NCBI GenBank assembly: GCA_027924585.1 | Contig: BSBM01000904.1 | Span: 14,978,501-15,042,500, forward strand | Direction of reading: 5' to 3' | Source: Larix kaempferi | Lineage: Eukaryota > Streptophyta > Pinopsida > Pinales > Pinaceae | DNA: 64,000 nucleotides | Part shown: positions 20,714 to 31,967 of the stretch, one piece after another | Numbering within the stretch: position 1 is the first letter of the stretch | Layout of the letters: every line of letters starts with the position of its first letter | Position numbers and translations under genes: made by a program | Notes under the pieces: model-generated | Told to the model about the DNA's origin: nothing | Database searches by the model: none | Seen by the model: only the letters and a program-made list of their open reading frames with translations

Positions 20714-22167
20714 TGTTATCATTCCAGGAAACTCTCCTAGGTTGTATCTCGGAGATGCCTGGTAACTTAACTAATCTCAATGTTTCATTGAATGAATCAA
20801 GTCAGATGACTAATCAGACCTCACTCACTCAAGACATGCATAAACTCAACCAAATAAACAAGGCTTCTAACTATCACTGTTCAGAGGGTTTGTAATAAAG
20901 GTGAACAAATGAAGAATTCTCACTATGCTGGCAGATTCATACATAAAGCACTTACATATGAATGGCTAATCATAACAAGAAAATGATACTTGCAATTCAA
21001 TTCATCAACATGGAGATATGATGACAACTATCTGATATTAGAAAAAAAGAATAAACATGAATAAAATATCCAAGTACAAGTATAGAACAGAAAGAAGATG
21101 TAATTTGAACATATAATGGCAAAAGAGCTTGTATTCATTGACAATAACATGAGAAGCTTGAGTACAAAAAGTATCTAAGAGTCCCTAAAGTTGAACCCTT
21201 TACAATGATTCTTCAATGAGATTAAATAAGCTTTACAAATCAGTTTCAAGATCCTCAAAAGATGGATCTGATGACCTCTTTTCCTATCTCAAATATGAAT
21301 TTGTGAGGTGGCTGGAAAATGCAGAAATTTCTAGAAATATGCTGCTCATATATTGACCTATATCTCTCAAATAAAAACATATTTTGGAAAAATGAGAGAG
21401 GTTTTTGTATATTAGTTTGTTATGAGAAAAAACCTCTCTCATTTCTTTGAGATTCATTTCCATTTTCCCGAAATTTGTATTTCCAAGACATGTTTCAAAC
21501 AGGGAAATTTTGAGATCCGAAAATTACAGCTCAGAGATGGATTTGATTCTCCCAATATGTGACACCTGTAGAAAACTGAGAGTGGTTATTGTTCTTTGAC
21601 ATGTTAGGCACAAAAACTCTGACCGTTTCTCAAAATGATCCTCCAGTCGCTCAGAATCATCATTTCAAAATGATGACTCAGCACAGTAAAAATGCCATAT
21701 TTCTGAAAACGTAGCCTCATCTTGCGGGGGACTTTTGACTGCCTTCCCGAGATCCAAATGAAGATATGAAAGTACCATTGGAAATATTAGGATGTCTAGT
21801 TGTCAATCAACTATTTGAGCGTGTAAAATGACCTCTCCACGGTTGAGAAATTGGATTTTTCACAAGACCTGCTGACCATTTCCAAGTTTCTGCGCTTTCG
21901 GTGGCTAAAATAGCCCCGAATTTTCGCGTTTTAGCTACCGAAAGCTCTGATTTTGGTGGCTAATGAATAGTTGGAATGTTCTCCTAAGCCACCGAAACTT
22001 GAGTTTTGACTTTTTTGAAGGAAAAACAAAATCAATTTTTTTTCAAACCTTATTATATACCTAAAGCTCTAAAAAATGAGCCTTAAAAAATTTAGAAATG
22101 TATTTTTCAATGATTTACTATCACCTAAAATAAAAAAAAAATGACTAATTTATTTAAGGAGATAACA
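20714..22167 (-). repeat. Right LTR (5' LTR), complete, 1454 bp
   Basis: Complete LTR with short inverted ends TGTTATC (20714) and GATAACA (to 22167). It is preceded on the plus strand by AAA and the primer-binding site. Beyond 22167 the sequence is a Copia integrase read on the minus strand, so this is a true insertion edge. Confidence 0.9.
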
Positions 22168-24316
22168 CATGTAGCCATCTCTTTCAAAGTTTTGTTCTTT
22201 CTCTCAACTACACCATTCTGTTGTGGTGTGTAAGGAACAATGTGCTTCATTTCAATACCTTCATCTACACAAAATAAGTGAAACTCATTATTCACTTACT
22301 CTCCTCCATTGTCAGTATGAAGGATCTTGATCTTCTTATCAGTGAATTTTTCTACAGAAGCTTTAAAAATTTTGAAATATTCAAAGACTTCTGATTTCAA
22401 CTTTAGAAAATATACCCAAGTGAATCTTGAATAATCATCTATGAATGTTAAGATGTATCTAGCATGATTCAGATATAGGTGAGGAAAAGATCCTGATATG
22501 TCACTATGAATCAACTCGAGATGAGATGAGGCTCTCTTTTCCTTTCCCTTTTCAAACTTGTGCTCCGAATTCTTACCAATCAAGCAACCTTGGCAGGTGC
22601 CCTTAAAAAATGTGATGTTTGGGAGCCCTTTAACCATTTTCTAATTGTGTAGTTCTTGCAAATATTTGTAGTTGAGGTTCCCAAACGTATCATGCCAAAG
22701 TCTGCTCACTTAATTTGCATGAGTAAGAAGTGCACTTTGTTTTGAGTAAGGCAAGAAATGAAAGAAATTGTAGAGTTTGGAATGGTGATCTACAGTGCCT
22801 TGTGCAATGATCTTTCCACAAGAGATCTCTTCAATTTCAACCACATTAGGAGTAAAAATTATTGAAACTCATGTATGGGTCATTTGATGAATTGAAAGGA
22901 GGTTAGCTTCCAGGGTAGGCACATAGAGGACATAATTGAAGTATCTATGATCCATATTGATCCTTCCAATCCCTTTTGAAGGAACTTCAGAATCATCTCC
23001 CATTACGATAGAAGGCCCAACAGCTGGTTTGAAATCAAAGAATAGATCCATGGATGCAGACATGTGTCTGGAGGCTCCAGAATCTATGATGAAGGAGGAT
23101 GCATTTGAAGTTCCAGCCATGAGTGCATAAAACCTCTCTTTATCCTCTGATTTAGGATCAACTTCTTTCCTTCTGGAACCTGCAGGTACTGGAAGGTTTT
23201 TTTTCTCTAGAAGTTGGTCCATGAGAACAATGGTATTCTTCATGAAAGCACTTTCTGGGTGAAAACCTCTGTTGCAGCATGGACATTCGGTATTCTCCTT
23301 TTGGTTTTTCTTTCCTTTCTTTGGATTTGAGGTTCCCTATGACTGTTTGGGAGACTCATTTGACTTATGCTCATGTTGTTTCTTCTCCTTTCCCTTGTTC
23401 TTTCCTTTCCCATTTGCATTCTTTCCTTCTCCTGCAACAAGAGCTTGATCCCTTGATGGTTTATTACTCCCATCTGCACCAATTTTTCCTGCTCCTTTGT
23501 GAGAGACAGGATGAATGCATCTAGATTGGGAATTTTCCAATTTGGGATGGATATATTTTCCGTTTGGAAGGTGGATACAAACATAGAATATTATGATCCC
23601 AGTTTTGAAAGAATATAAATAACAAGCTCCTTTTCTTCCTTCTCAATTCCACATAGTTTTAGCTGCACAACCAAGTTCTTGAATCTTGTGAAGAAATCTG
23701 TGATGGTTTCGAAGCTGCTCGGTCTCAGAGAGATCAACTCATTTTCCAATTGATGTCCTATCAAATCATCCTATTTCCCAAATAAGGATTCGAGCTTTGT
23801 CCAAACCTCCTTGGGGTTTTTCAGACTGGAGAGATGAAATATTAGATATTTGGAAATGCCGAGGCGCAACGATCCAAATGCTTGATCAAGATTGTTTAGA
23901 TACTTGGCCTTATATATATATAACCATTTGGTTCAACCTCAATGCCCTTTATCACCCTGTAGAGACCTCTGTTGCGCATGAAGAACTCCATTTGTTCCTT
24001 CAATTTAAATATATTTAAGGGATTAAGCTTGGGAATCGAAGTTATATCTATAATAAATGACTGAATGCGCTTCTGATGATGGAATAATTTGCAAAAAAAA
24101 TGGAAAAGTATTTGGAGGATTGTTACTGAATCTACTAAGCATTGCTTTAGGACAATAGGAAATTTTATCCGGATCCTTCACACCTGGATAGACCTCAAAG
24201 TATTTATCCAATGAATTCAATGCAATGTCACCAAGATTTGTTGTGGAAATACAGAGGCTTTTGGTGCAGTATTGAAAGTAGCTGCTCAACCTAAGCTCTC
24301 ACAAGCTTTGATACCA
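22168..24316 (-). mobile_element. Ty1/Copia gag-protease-integrase, truncated
   Basis: The minus strand reads from a primer-binding site (TGGTATCAAAGC, about 24316-24305) through a UBN2-type gag (EVWTKLESLFG, HLSSLKNPKEVW, about 23900-23300) and a zinc-knuckle region near 23280. The aspartic protease at 23243-22869 has IIDSGASRHMSASMD. The pre-integrase zinc region (CQGCLIGKNSEHKF) and integrase core at 22637-22290 carry catalytic Asp in ELIHSDISGSF and KILHTDNGGE. The third acidic residue is in TPQQNGVVERKN near 22220. Breaks include a TAA directly after NGGE and several gag frameshifts. The element ends abruptly at 22167 where the gag-only LTR was inserted; its RT and RNase H are not in this window. 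Confidence 0.88.
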
Positions 24317-24525
24317 TGTGAAATTCCACAAGGATAGATCACTAAGCTTGAAAAAACCTCACAATTTCACAATGTTATCACTGAGAAGAATTAGAAAGAA
24401 ACATTGATCAATTCACTCATAAAAAAGAAACACAGATGAAAAAATGTTATTGATACATTAATCAACAATAAGTTGGAAATCAAAATATGTTACTATAGAA
24501 TGAATTCAATAGACACTTGTAGGTT
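24317..24525 (-). repeat. Copia 5' LTR, probably truncated
   Basis: It starts on the plus strand with TGTGAAATTCCACA directly beside the primer-binding site, which is the expected LTR inner end. The outer end is not clear; the sequence character changes around 24525. No second copy of this LTR is seen. Confidence 0.5.
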
Positions 24526-25140
24526 TCGAATTCACCTCAAGTATGGGATTAATTTGCATTTGAACCATCTGATCTCGATAATATTTAGTTTGCATTCGAA
24601 CCATTTCTAGATAATAACTATCCAAATACACATATATCATTATTTCATTGATTTACAATCAATCGTAATCATAAATACACTCTAAATAAAATAAAAGGGT
24701 TATTTTATTAATGTTTCAAATAGTCAGGTCACTCAATAGTTTCCTTCAAGGTCTATAGTAGTCTAGGGGCACTACATACACCCCTAGTTATTTAGAACTT
24801 TGTCCTAAAGTTCAGAATAAATGCAGAAAGCTATGGCGCATCTTAGTTGCGTTCTCCCCATTCGCAGAGCTAGGACTGTCACTATCCCACTTCACTTTGA
24901 TTTGATCAATCAAGGCTAATCATTAAGAAAGATGTAATAAATCAACTATCCCACTCCACACATATAATTTAATTCCTTAATTCATTTATCAATTATTGTC
25001 ATCATTCACATCTTCAGGTTTTCCTCAATCATTTAAGACACAACAAGTCTCAAGAGACCACCTTATCAAAGTTGTTCAGTCGGGTCACTCTACAGGTGCC
25101 CTTAAGGTCCATAGTAATTTTAGGGGCATTACAAAGAAGC
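24526..25140. other. Non-coding segment with a spaced direct repeat
   Basis: No gene. Two related 55-base blocks at about 24722-24776 and 25079-25134 share GGTCACTC, AAGGTC and AGGGGCA words in order. They may be part of an LTR or leader of the Gypsy element that follows, but no LTR ends were found. Confidence 0.4.
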
Positions 25141-26535
25141 TGAGGAGAATATGACAATGGAAGATAGAATAATCAAATCCATCAGTGGTATTGGAGGTAA
25201 TCCTAGACTTGATATTCCTATTTATTCAAGAAGTTTAAATCTCGAGGAATTAATAGATTGGATAGGGGAAATGGAAAAGTTCTTTGATTTTGAATAGATT
25301 TAGGATCCTATGAGGGTTAGGTTTTGTAGTACAAATTGAGAAGTCATGCTTCTTTATGGTGGGACAAGTTGCACTTGAATAGAGAATGTGGTGGTAGAGA
25401 GAAAATTAAGACATGGGATAGGATGGTATCAGAGATGAAATGTAATTTTTTTCCTGTGGATTATGATTTGAATTTGTTGAGAAGATTGCGGAATTTGAAG
25501 CAGCTGAATATAAAAGAGTAAACATAAGAGTTTTACAAGATTTTTATAAGATCTAGGTAGAATGAGGAGATTCCATGATCCATTTCCAGGTATGTGAATG
25601 GTTTGAGTTATAATATATAAGAGGACTTTAATGTTTTGAATTTTTGTTTGGTGGCAGAGGATTATCAAGCAACCTTGAGAATTAATGAGAAATTAATGAG
25701 GAAACACAAATGTAAAGAATATATCTTCTGGATATGGAAGAGGACAACAGAAAGAAAAGCAAGTTGAAGAAAGTGAAGGAAATTCCGGTGTTGTGTAATA
25801 GCTTGCTGGAAGGGGACCTAATTTTGATAGAGGTTGAGGTTGATCAGCAAGAGGAAGAGGCAGAGGAGGAAAATTTTAAGGCATTTGTTTCAGGTGTTGG
25901 GCACAAAGCAATATGGAAATTGAATGTCTAGAACTTGTGAAGGATGGAAGAAGGCGGGACGAGAGAACACATATTGCGGAAATTGAACAACAATAGAAGA
26001 TAATGATGTCAATATCTTGCAACCAGAGCAAGGGGAAAATTTGTTGACGAGGAAGATATTGCTGCAATCTGAGAAAGAGGATGAGAGAGAACCTGAACAG
26101 AGAAGGAAAATATTCAACATAAAATGCAAAATATAAGGTAAGTGCTATGATTTGGTTATTGATAGTGGCAGTCCTGAGAATTTAGTATTTACTTAAGTTG
26201 TTCATAAATTAAAATTGAAGTGTACACCTCATTGAGAGGCATATACGGTTTCATGGTTACAAATTGGGAATAGGGTCACTATCAACAAGCAATGCTTGGT
26301 TGATTTTAAAATTGGGGAATGTAGTGATAGCATTTTATTTGATGTTTTTCCCATGGTCACATGTCACATATTGTTGGGGAGGCCATGGCAATTCGATAGA
26401 GGAGTTATGCATGATGGAAGAAATAAAACCTATCAGTTTGAGAAAGATGGGAATAAATTCAATTTGCAACCTTTAAATAAACAATTGGAGAAGGAAGAAA
26501 AGGTGATGATTTTATCATATGTGAAGGGAATGTAA
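25141..26535 (+). pseudogene. Ty3/Gypsy gag-protease remnant
   Basis: Plus-strand decayed Gypsy. Gag motifs: LNLEELIDWIGEMEKFFDFE at about 25230, then SLWWDKLHLNRECGGREKI and WDRMVSEMKCNFFPVDYD near 25340-25460. A basic region with broken frames follows. The protease starts near 26140 with YDLVIDSGSPENLV, where the catalytic Asp-Ser-Gly is intact, and reaches HILLGRPWQFDRGVMHDG near 26380, the usual end of the domain in plant Gypsy. At least six stops lie between the two domains. RT and integrase are not seen downstream, so the copy lost most of pol. The protease itself is open over 26296-26535. Confidence 0.85.
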
Positions 26536-27730
26536 TAGAAGTTAGTTGAAGAAGATAAAAGTGTGGGTGCTCCAGCAAAGTCACTTTCGACGGAAGAGAA
26601 GATGGTAGCCTATTAGTCCCATAATGTGTTGTGTAGATGTGTGCTTGCTAGTAATGCCGTGGATAGTGTGGAAGAAGTGGATATGAGGAAGACAAAAAAA
26701 TGTGTAGTTGAAATAGACAAGAATGGATTGTTTGTGCATTTGGTACAATGGGTGATGAAAATGATTCCTAAGGAAGAGGATAGAAAGAAAACGAATTTCA
26801 TGAACGAAAGGGGAAAGTTGTTCGAGAATGGGGAAGATGCAGAACATGTTTGGGTCAGAATGTTAAAGGAGATGTTGTGGATATTTGCAGCAGAGATAGG
26901 AAAAGGAGGATTTCCAATATGAACATGTTTTCCACCTACATTTTGAGCAAGGATGCTCAATTTTCAACCTGGGTTTTTTGATGCAAGAGCATCCCCAGTC
27001 TAGAGATCCACTCTGCACAAATTTCATTTCTATTGAATAAAGTTGGATGTGGAGCTACTACAGATCACTTCTATAGATCGCTACTACAGGACATGGCTGC
27101 TATAGATTGTTGTGAAAGATGCTTCTACAAAACATAAGCTTTCAATTCTTGCTACACATCCTCCATGCTAGTGCTACAGATCCCCATGTCAATTCTACAG
27201 AAAGTTTGCGATAGAACAAGATATTTTTTGCAATGGGATAAATTAGATATGGCATGAAATTCCTTTTACCATCACACATTTGTACTAGTGGCTTATTATC
27301 CTAATAATTTGTTGTGTTGACCAATTATGATGAACATTCAACCTAAAGGGAAAATAAAGAAATGACCATGTCTCTAAGAGGATGACATGTGGTGTTTGAA
27401 AGGGTGGTCACTAAACGAAGGAGATGAAGCTCTCCACCTGACCATTACCAAGATCATTTGAACAATAAGGACTAGGGGAATCGAGTCGTTGCATGGCAGT
27501 TGAACTATGTCATCCTTTCACCTTTTCAATTGGGTTTATAAACTATCTATCCATGAAGGAGAGGGGGATTTTGCCTCTCATTGTTTTGGAAGAGGGCAAA
27601 GGTGGTAGTGAGAGATGAGCATTGGCTCTTGTGGGTGTAGAAGCCAAGTTTGAATATGCGTTTTGTGGGAAGAGAGAAACACTGGATCTCCTAAAGTTGA
27701 CAATGTAATAGAGGAATGTGATTATTTGAA
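26536..27730. other. Degenerate Gypsy tail and unassigned sequence
   Basis: A 98-codon plus-strand frame at 26626-26922 (VDMRKTKKCVVEIDKNGLF) continues the Gypsy polyprotein region just before the RT would begin, but has no recognisable domain. From 26990 to 27200 the sequence repeats GCTAC and CTACAGATC words in an irregular way, which may be LTR. Nothing further is recognised to 27730. Confidence 0.4.
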
Positions 27731-28307
27731 CCACTTATACTATGAAACGAGAACTTTATACTATGAACGAGAACTTTAGCCATAAAAACAATGATTTTTG
27801 CTAAAAAACACCCAAAACACCCCCCAAATAGAAAAGTGTTGATACCAGTGTACACTTTTTTTTTCAGGGTTAAAAATAGAGCCATGGCCTAAACATCCCA
27901 TACTGTTGTTTACAAAAACTGTAAAATCAACCCCTAAATTGGAAAAAAAAAATGAAGAGATAAATTACAACTTTTTTGAAACTTGCATAATCTTTGAAAT
28001 TTTCCTCCTTTAAATTCTTTGGCAAACGGACAAAATGTGGCAAGAGTGTTTTTTTTGGATCCAATCTACCAACAAATTTTAATTTTGGTTTTCAATTTAT
28101 TTATTTATTTTACTTAGATTTACAAAAAAATTAAACCTCCTCTTTCCCCCTCCCTTCCTCCCGGCCCCTTCCGCCTCCACACACCCCCCTAAACTATATA
28201 GAAAAAAAAGTAAAACCTAAACCCACCCCCCTAAACTATATTAAAAAATAAATAAAAACAATTAAAACCTAAACCAACGACCCATAAGCTATATATATAT
28301 ATATATC

Positions 28308-28340
<33 letters not shown>

Positions 28341-30492
28341 TCTAAACCCAAAACAAAAACTATATAAAAAATAAAATTAAAAACCTAAACTCCCAAAAAA
28401 AAAAATATGTAAAAACCAAATTTAAAAAATAAAATAAAATAAAAACAAACTATATTAAATTTTTTTTAAAAAAAAATCAAACCTCCCCCCTCCCCCCTCC
28501 TTTCACAGACCACTTCCCCCGCCTCCCCCCTCCGCCTCCCCCTTCCCCCTCCCCCTTCCCCCTCCCCCTTCTCCTTGCGCCCCCTCCCCCCTCCCCCCTC
28601 TCCTCGCTCCCCCTTCCCCTTCCCCCCCCCCTTCCCCCTCCTCCTCACGGCCCCTCCCTTCCCCCGCCTCCCCCTCCTCCTCACGGCCTCTCCCTTCCCC
28701 CGCCTCCCCCTCCCTTCCCCCGCCTCCCCCTCCCTTCCCCCTCCTCCTCACGGCCTCTCCCTTCCCCCGCCTCCCCCTCCACCTCCCCCTTCCCCCTCCC
28801 CCTTCTCCTTGTGCCCCCTCCCCCCCCCCCCCCCTTCCCCCTCCTCCTTGTGCCCCCTCCCTTCCCTCTCCTCCCCCTCCTCCTCACGGCCTCTCCCTTC
28901 CCCCGCCTCCCCCTCCCTTCCCCCTCCTCCTCACGGCCTCTCCCTTCCCCCGCCTCCCCCTCCCTTCCCCCTCCTCCTCACGGCCTCTCCCTTCCCCCTC
29001 CTCCCCCTCTCTTCCCCCTCCTCCCCCTCCCACTGCCCCCTTACCCCTAATCCCCCTCCTCCTCCTCCCTTCTCCCTCCGGGGGCCTTTGGCCGCTCGCT
29101 TGGGCGCCAAAAGGGTCGGAGAGCGAGAAGGGAGGAGGACGAGGGGAAGGAGGGGGAAGCGGGTGGTGGTGGGAGGAGGAGGAGGGAAGGAGGGGGAAGA
29201 GAGGGGGATACGGGAGGAGGTGGAAGGGGGAGGAAGAGAGGGAGGAGGGGGAAGGGAGGGGGCGACGAGAGGAGGGGAAAGGGGGAGGCGGAGGGGGAGA
29301 AGGGGGGAGGGAGGGGGCGGGAGGAGGTGGAAGAGGATGGGGGAGGCTAGGGGAGTCAGCGCTTGGTTCACATGGGCGCCCACGTGAACCGAGCGCTCAC
29401 TCCCCTAACCTCCCCCATCCTCTTCCACCTCCTCCCTCCCCCCTCCCATGCGAGCTGAGCGCTCGCTCCCCTAGCCTCCCCCATCCTCTTCCACCTCCTC
29501 CCGCCCCCTCCCTCCCCCCTCCTCCTCCTCCTCCTACCCCTTTCCCTTTCTCCCACCACCCCCTCTCTTCCCCCTCCTCCCCCCTCCTCCTCCTTCCGCA
29601 GACCCCTTCTCCCTCCTCCCCTTCCCCCTCCTCCTCCCACAGACCCCTTCTCCCTCCTCCCCCTCCCCCTCCTCCTCCCTTCTCCCTCCATGGCCTTTTG
29701 GCATCCAATTGAGCGGCCAAAGGCCTGCTAAGGGGGAGGAGGGGGAAGGGACAGGGCGCGAGGAGGAAGGGGGAGGAGGGGGGATGGAGGGGGTGCGAGG
29801 AGGAAGGGGGCGAGAGGAGAAGGGGGAAGCGGAAGGGGGAGGTGAAGGGGGAGGTGGGGGAAGTGGTCGGTAGGAAGAGGGTGGGAGGGGGAACTGGGAA
29901 GGTTTGATTTTTTTTTAATATAGTTTGGTTTAATTTTCTTTTTTATATATATAGTTTTTTTTTGGGTTTTAGGTTTTAAATGTGTTTTAAATTTTTTTTA
30001 AATAGTTTTTGTTTTGGGTTTAGGTTTTTAATTTTTTTTTTTTTTCAATTTAAAAAAAAAAAAATTATATAGTTTATGTTTTGGGTTTAATTTTAAAAAA
30101 AAAAATTATATAGTTTTTGTTTTGGTTTAGGTTTTAAATATTTTTGAATAGTGTTTGTTTAGGGTTTAGGTTTTTTTTTTTTGCAAAAAATTCTATATAT
30201 AATGTTTTTCATATGTTTTTTACAAATATATGGTATATTTTTTCTTTAACTTATGTGAATCGTCACTTTTCTGAAAATAATATGAAATAGTATCATTTTT
30301 ATACAAAAAAACTCTGAAAATCCATTGAAAATGGTTTTAAAAGTCTTTATTTTGTGGATTTTTTTACAATTTTGTCAATAAAAATGTCTTATTTTATAGA
30401 AAAAAATTGCAGAATTAATATTTTTTTCATTATAAATTGCTTATAAATGTATGTTATTTTGTTAAATTTCTAAAAACACATTTGAAAATAGA

Positions 30493-30536
<44 letters not shown>

Positions 30537-30690
30537 CAACAAAGATAATTCAAAGGCTCGAAAAAATGTCTCAAAATTGAAATGTGTGATACTGGTATCA
30601 ACCCTTTTTGAAACGGAGCTAAAAATAGCTACTAAAATTAGGAGAGAGAAAAACAAGAACTGTGTCGAGTTCTCATTTCATAGTAGAAGT
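27731..30690. repeat. 3 kb palindrome with purine/pyrimidine arms
   Basis: A large imperfect inverted repeat centred between 29377 and 29378. At the centre GGTTCAC (29365) pairs with GTGAACC (29384) around GGGCGCCC. Moving outwards, purine-rich 29110-29350 faces pyrimidine-rich 29400-29690. CCTTTGGCCGCTC (29084) faces GAGCGGCCAAAGG (29713). Pyrimidine-rich 28480-29095 faces purine-rich 29725-29905. TCAAACCTCCC faces GGTTTGA, and TA runs face each other at about 28290 and 30500. GTTGATACCA (27838) faces TGGTATCAAC (30593), and CCACTTATACTATGAAA (27731) faces CATAGTAGAAGTGG (30677). The arms differ in length by simple-repeat expansion. Long proline- or glycine-rich frames here are compositional artefacts. 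It may be a foldback-type transposon; no transposase is present. Confidence 0.85.
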
Positions 30691-30904
30691 GGTTTTTGGC
30701 TATGAACATCAATAGAAAAATTGATGGTTCTGTGTAAATTATTCTCTAAGTTGGATAATTGTGGTGTTTTATTTTATTGTGTTTATCGAATGGTTGTGAG
30801 TGGAGTGTGTGTGTTTTCTTGGCATTTATTTTCTTCTTGTAGTGTATTTCGTTGTGAAAAATATCTGAGTGTAGATCATGTCTGCATTATTTTGTTGACC
30901 AAAA

Positions 30905-31160
30905 CTCTAGGCTGAGATTTCGATAAAATCTTATGCGAGAGTTTGATAAACTCTCATCCAAGAGTTTTTTAAAAATAAGATGATGTCATTGGAAAAAAAT
31001 CTAGGACAAGAGTTTGATAAACTCGTGTACGATAATTTAAAAACTATCATCCGAGAGTTTAAACTCTCCATAGTTTATGTTAATTTTTTTTGCATGTTCT
31101 CTTGCATGTGCTTCTTTTTCCCTCTACTCCTTTGTCAAAAAGTGTTACCCAACTTAGCCT
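30905..31160. repeat. GAGAGTTT/AAACTCTC repeat cluster, copy 1
   Basis: Closely spaced inverted words such as CGAGAGTTTGATAAACTCTC recur between 30905 and 31070, then CTCCTTTGTCAAAAAGTGTT. The same order of words with stronger conservation is found at 57745-57990, so this is a dispersed repeat family. It follows the palindrome by about 200 bases. Confidence 0.6.
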
Positions 31161-31967
31161 TTTAGAAATACACAATCTACTATTGAAGAGTAGTTGTCAC
31201 TTAAAAAACAAATTTAAATGTTAGAAAAGTTATAAAAATGAAAACCAACAAAAATGCATGTAAATTTTGTATCCTAAATTTTCTCCTCATTAAAAGAAAA
31301 AGTATTGATAACTTATAAATATTTGTTACATAAAAGTTTAAATTTATTTTGGTTAATTAATTTAACATGATATATACGATGGATGTTTTTGTAAGGGGAG
31401 GTGGTGTTCTTTAAAATAAAACTACAATAAAGTTATTAACAACCCTTCCTAGCAAACTCGGTGCCAGCCCCTCCCCACCTGGTGCTGCTCTCATTTTAGT
31501 GCTGCTTTCATTCTGACCTTCTCTTTTTGCTGGAAGTAAAAGGCACGAAGTGAATACATAACCTTTGATTTGACCAAGCCCGATATTATATGTGATTCAA
31601 TTTTTTCATAAAAGTTAAAAATATATGTATAAATCCATTTTAAATTTAAATTAGATTTATTAAATGTGTGATAAATCTGAATAGAATATTATTTTAATAT
31701 TATTAATTTATATTTTTTCATATTTAATCTCACATAATAATAAGAAATGAAATGGATAAAAGTTTTAGTTGGTAATTTTAAAAAACTTAAAGAACTAAAC
31801 AAATACAATTAAATACTCTCATTGAGCTTTGAAACTGCTTGTCTAACCATTTAAAACAACCTTTCGTTTATGAATCACTATTATCTTTATTGTAATAAAG
31901 AAATTATGTTAAACTTGTATCTTAAACTTGTATCTAATCACATGGAGGTTCAACTCATTTGTGTAAA
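31161..31967. other. AT-rich spacer, no feature seen
   Basis: AT-rich sequence without a recognisable gene. A brief GC-richer patch at 31450-31530 has no coding similarity. Confidence 0.5.

Larger units (their letters stand above)
15764..22167 (-). mobile_element. Tandem gag-only LTR retrotransposon array
   Basis: Three LTR copies (15764-16698, 18232-19510, 20714-22167) alternate with two internal segments. In the element's direction (minus strand) each internal segment starts with a primer-binding site and a gag frame, but neither contains protease, RT or integrase. The first internal segment is only 1.53 kb. Gag without pol between LTRs is the layout of non-autonomous TR-GAG elements. The two gag copies differ at one of 145 residues and the middle and right LTRs differ at few sites, so the tandem arrangement is recent. 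The right end cuts a minus-strand Copia integrase at 22168. The second internal segment carries an antisense RING-H2 retrocopy. Confidence 0.85.

Noticed and set aside
28285-28335. TA dinucleotide run considered as a microsatellite on its own
   Set aside because: Its mirrored partner at about 30498-30534 shows it is part of the large palindrome, so it is described there.
28466-29720. Long Pro/Leu/Ser-rich and Gly/Arg/Glu-rich open frames (up to 270 codons) on both strands
   Set aside because: They come from homopyrimidine/homopurine sequence that lacks stop codons by composition; the two strands mirror each other and no domain is present.
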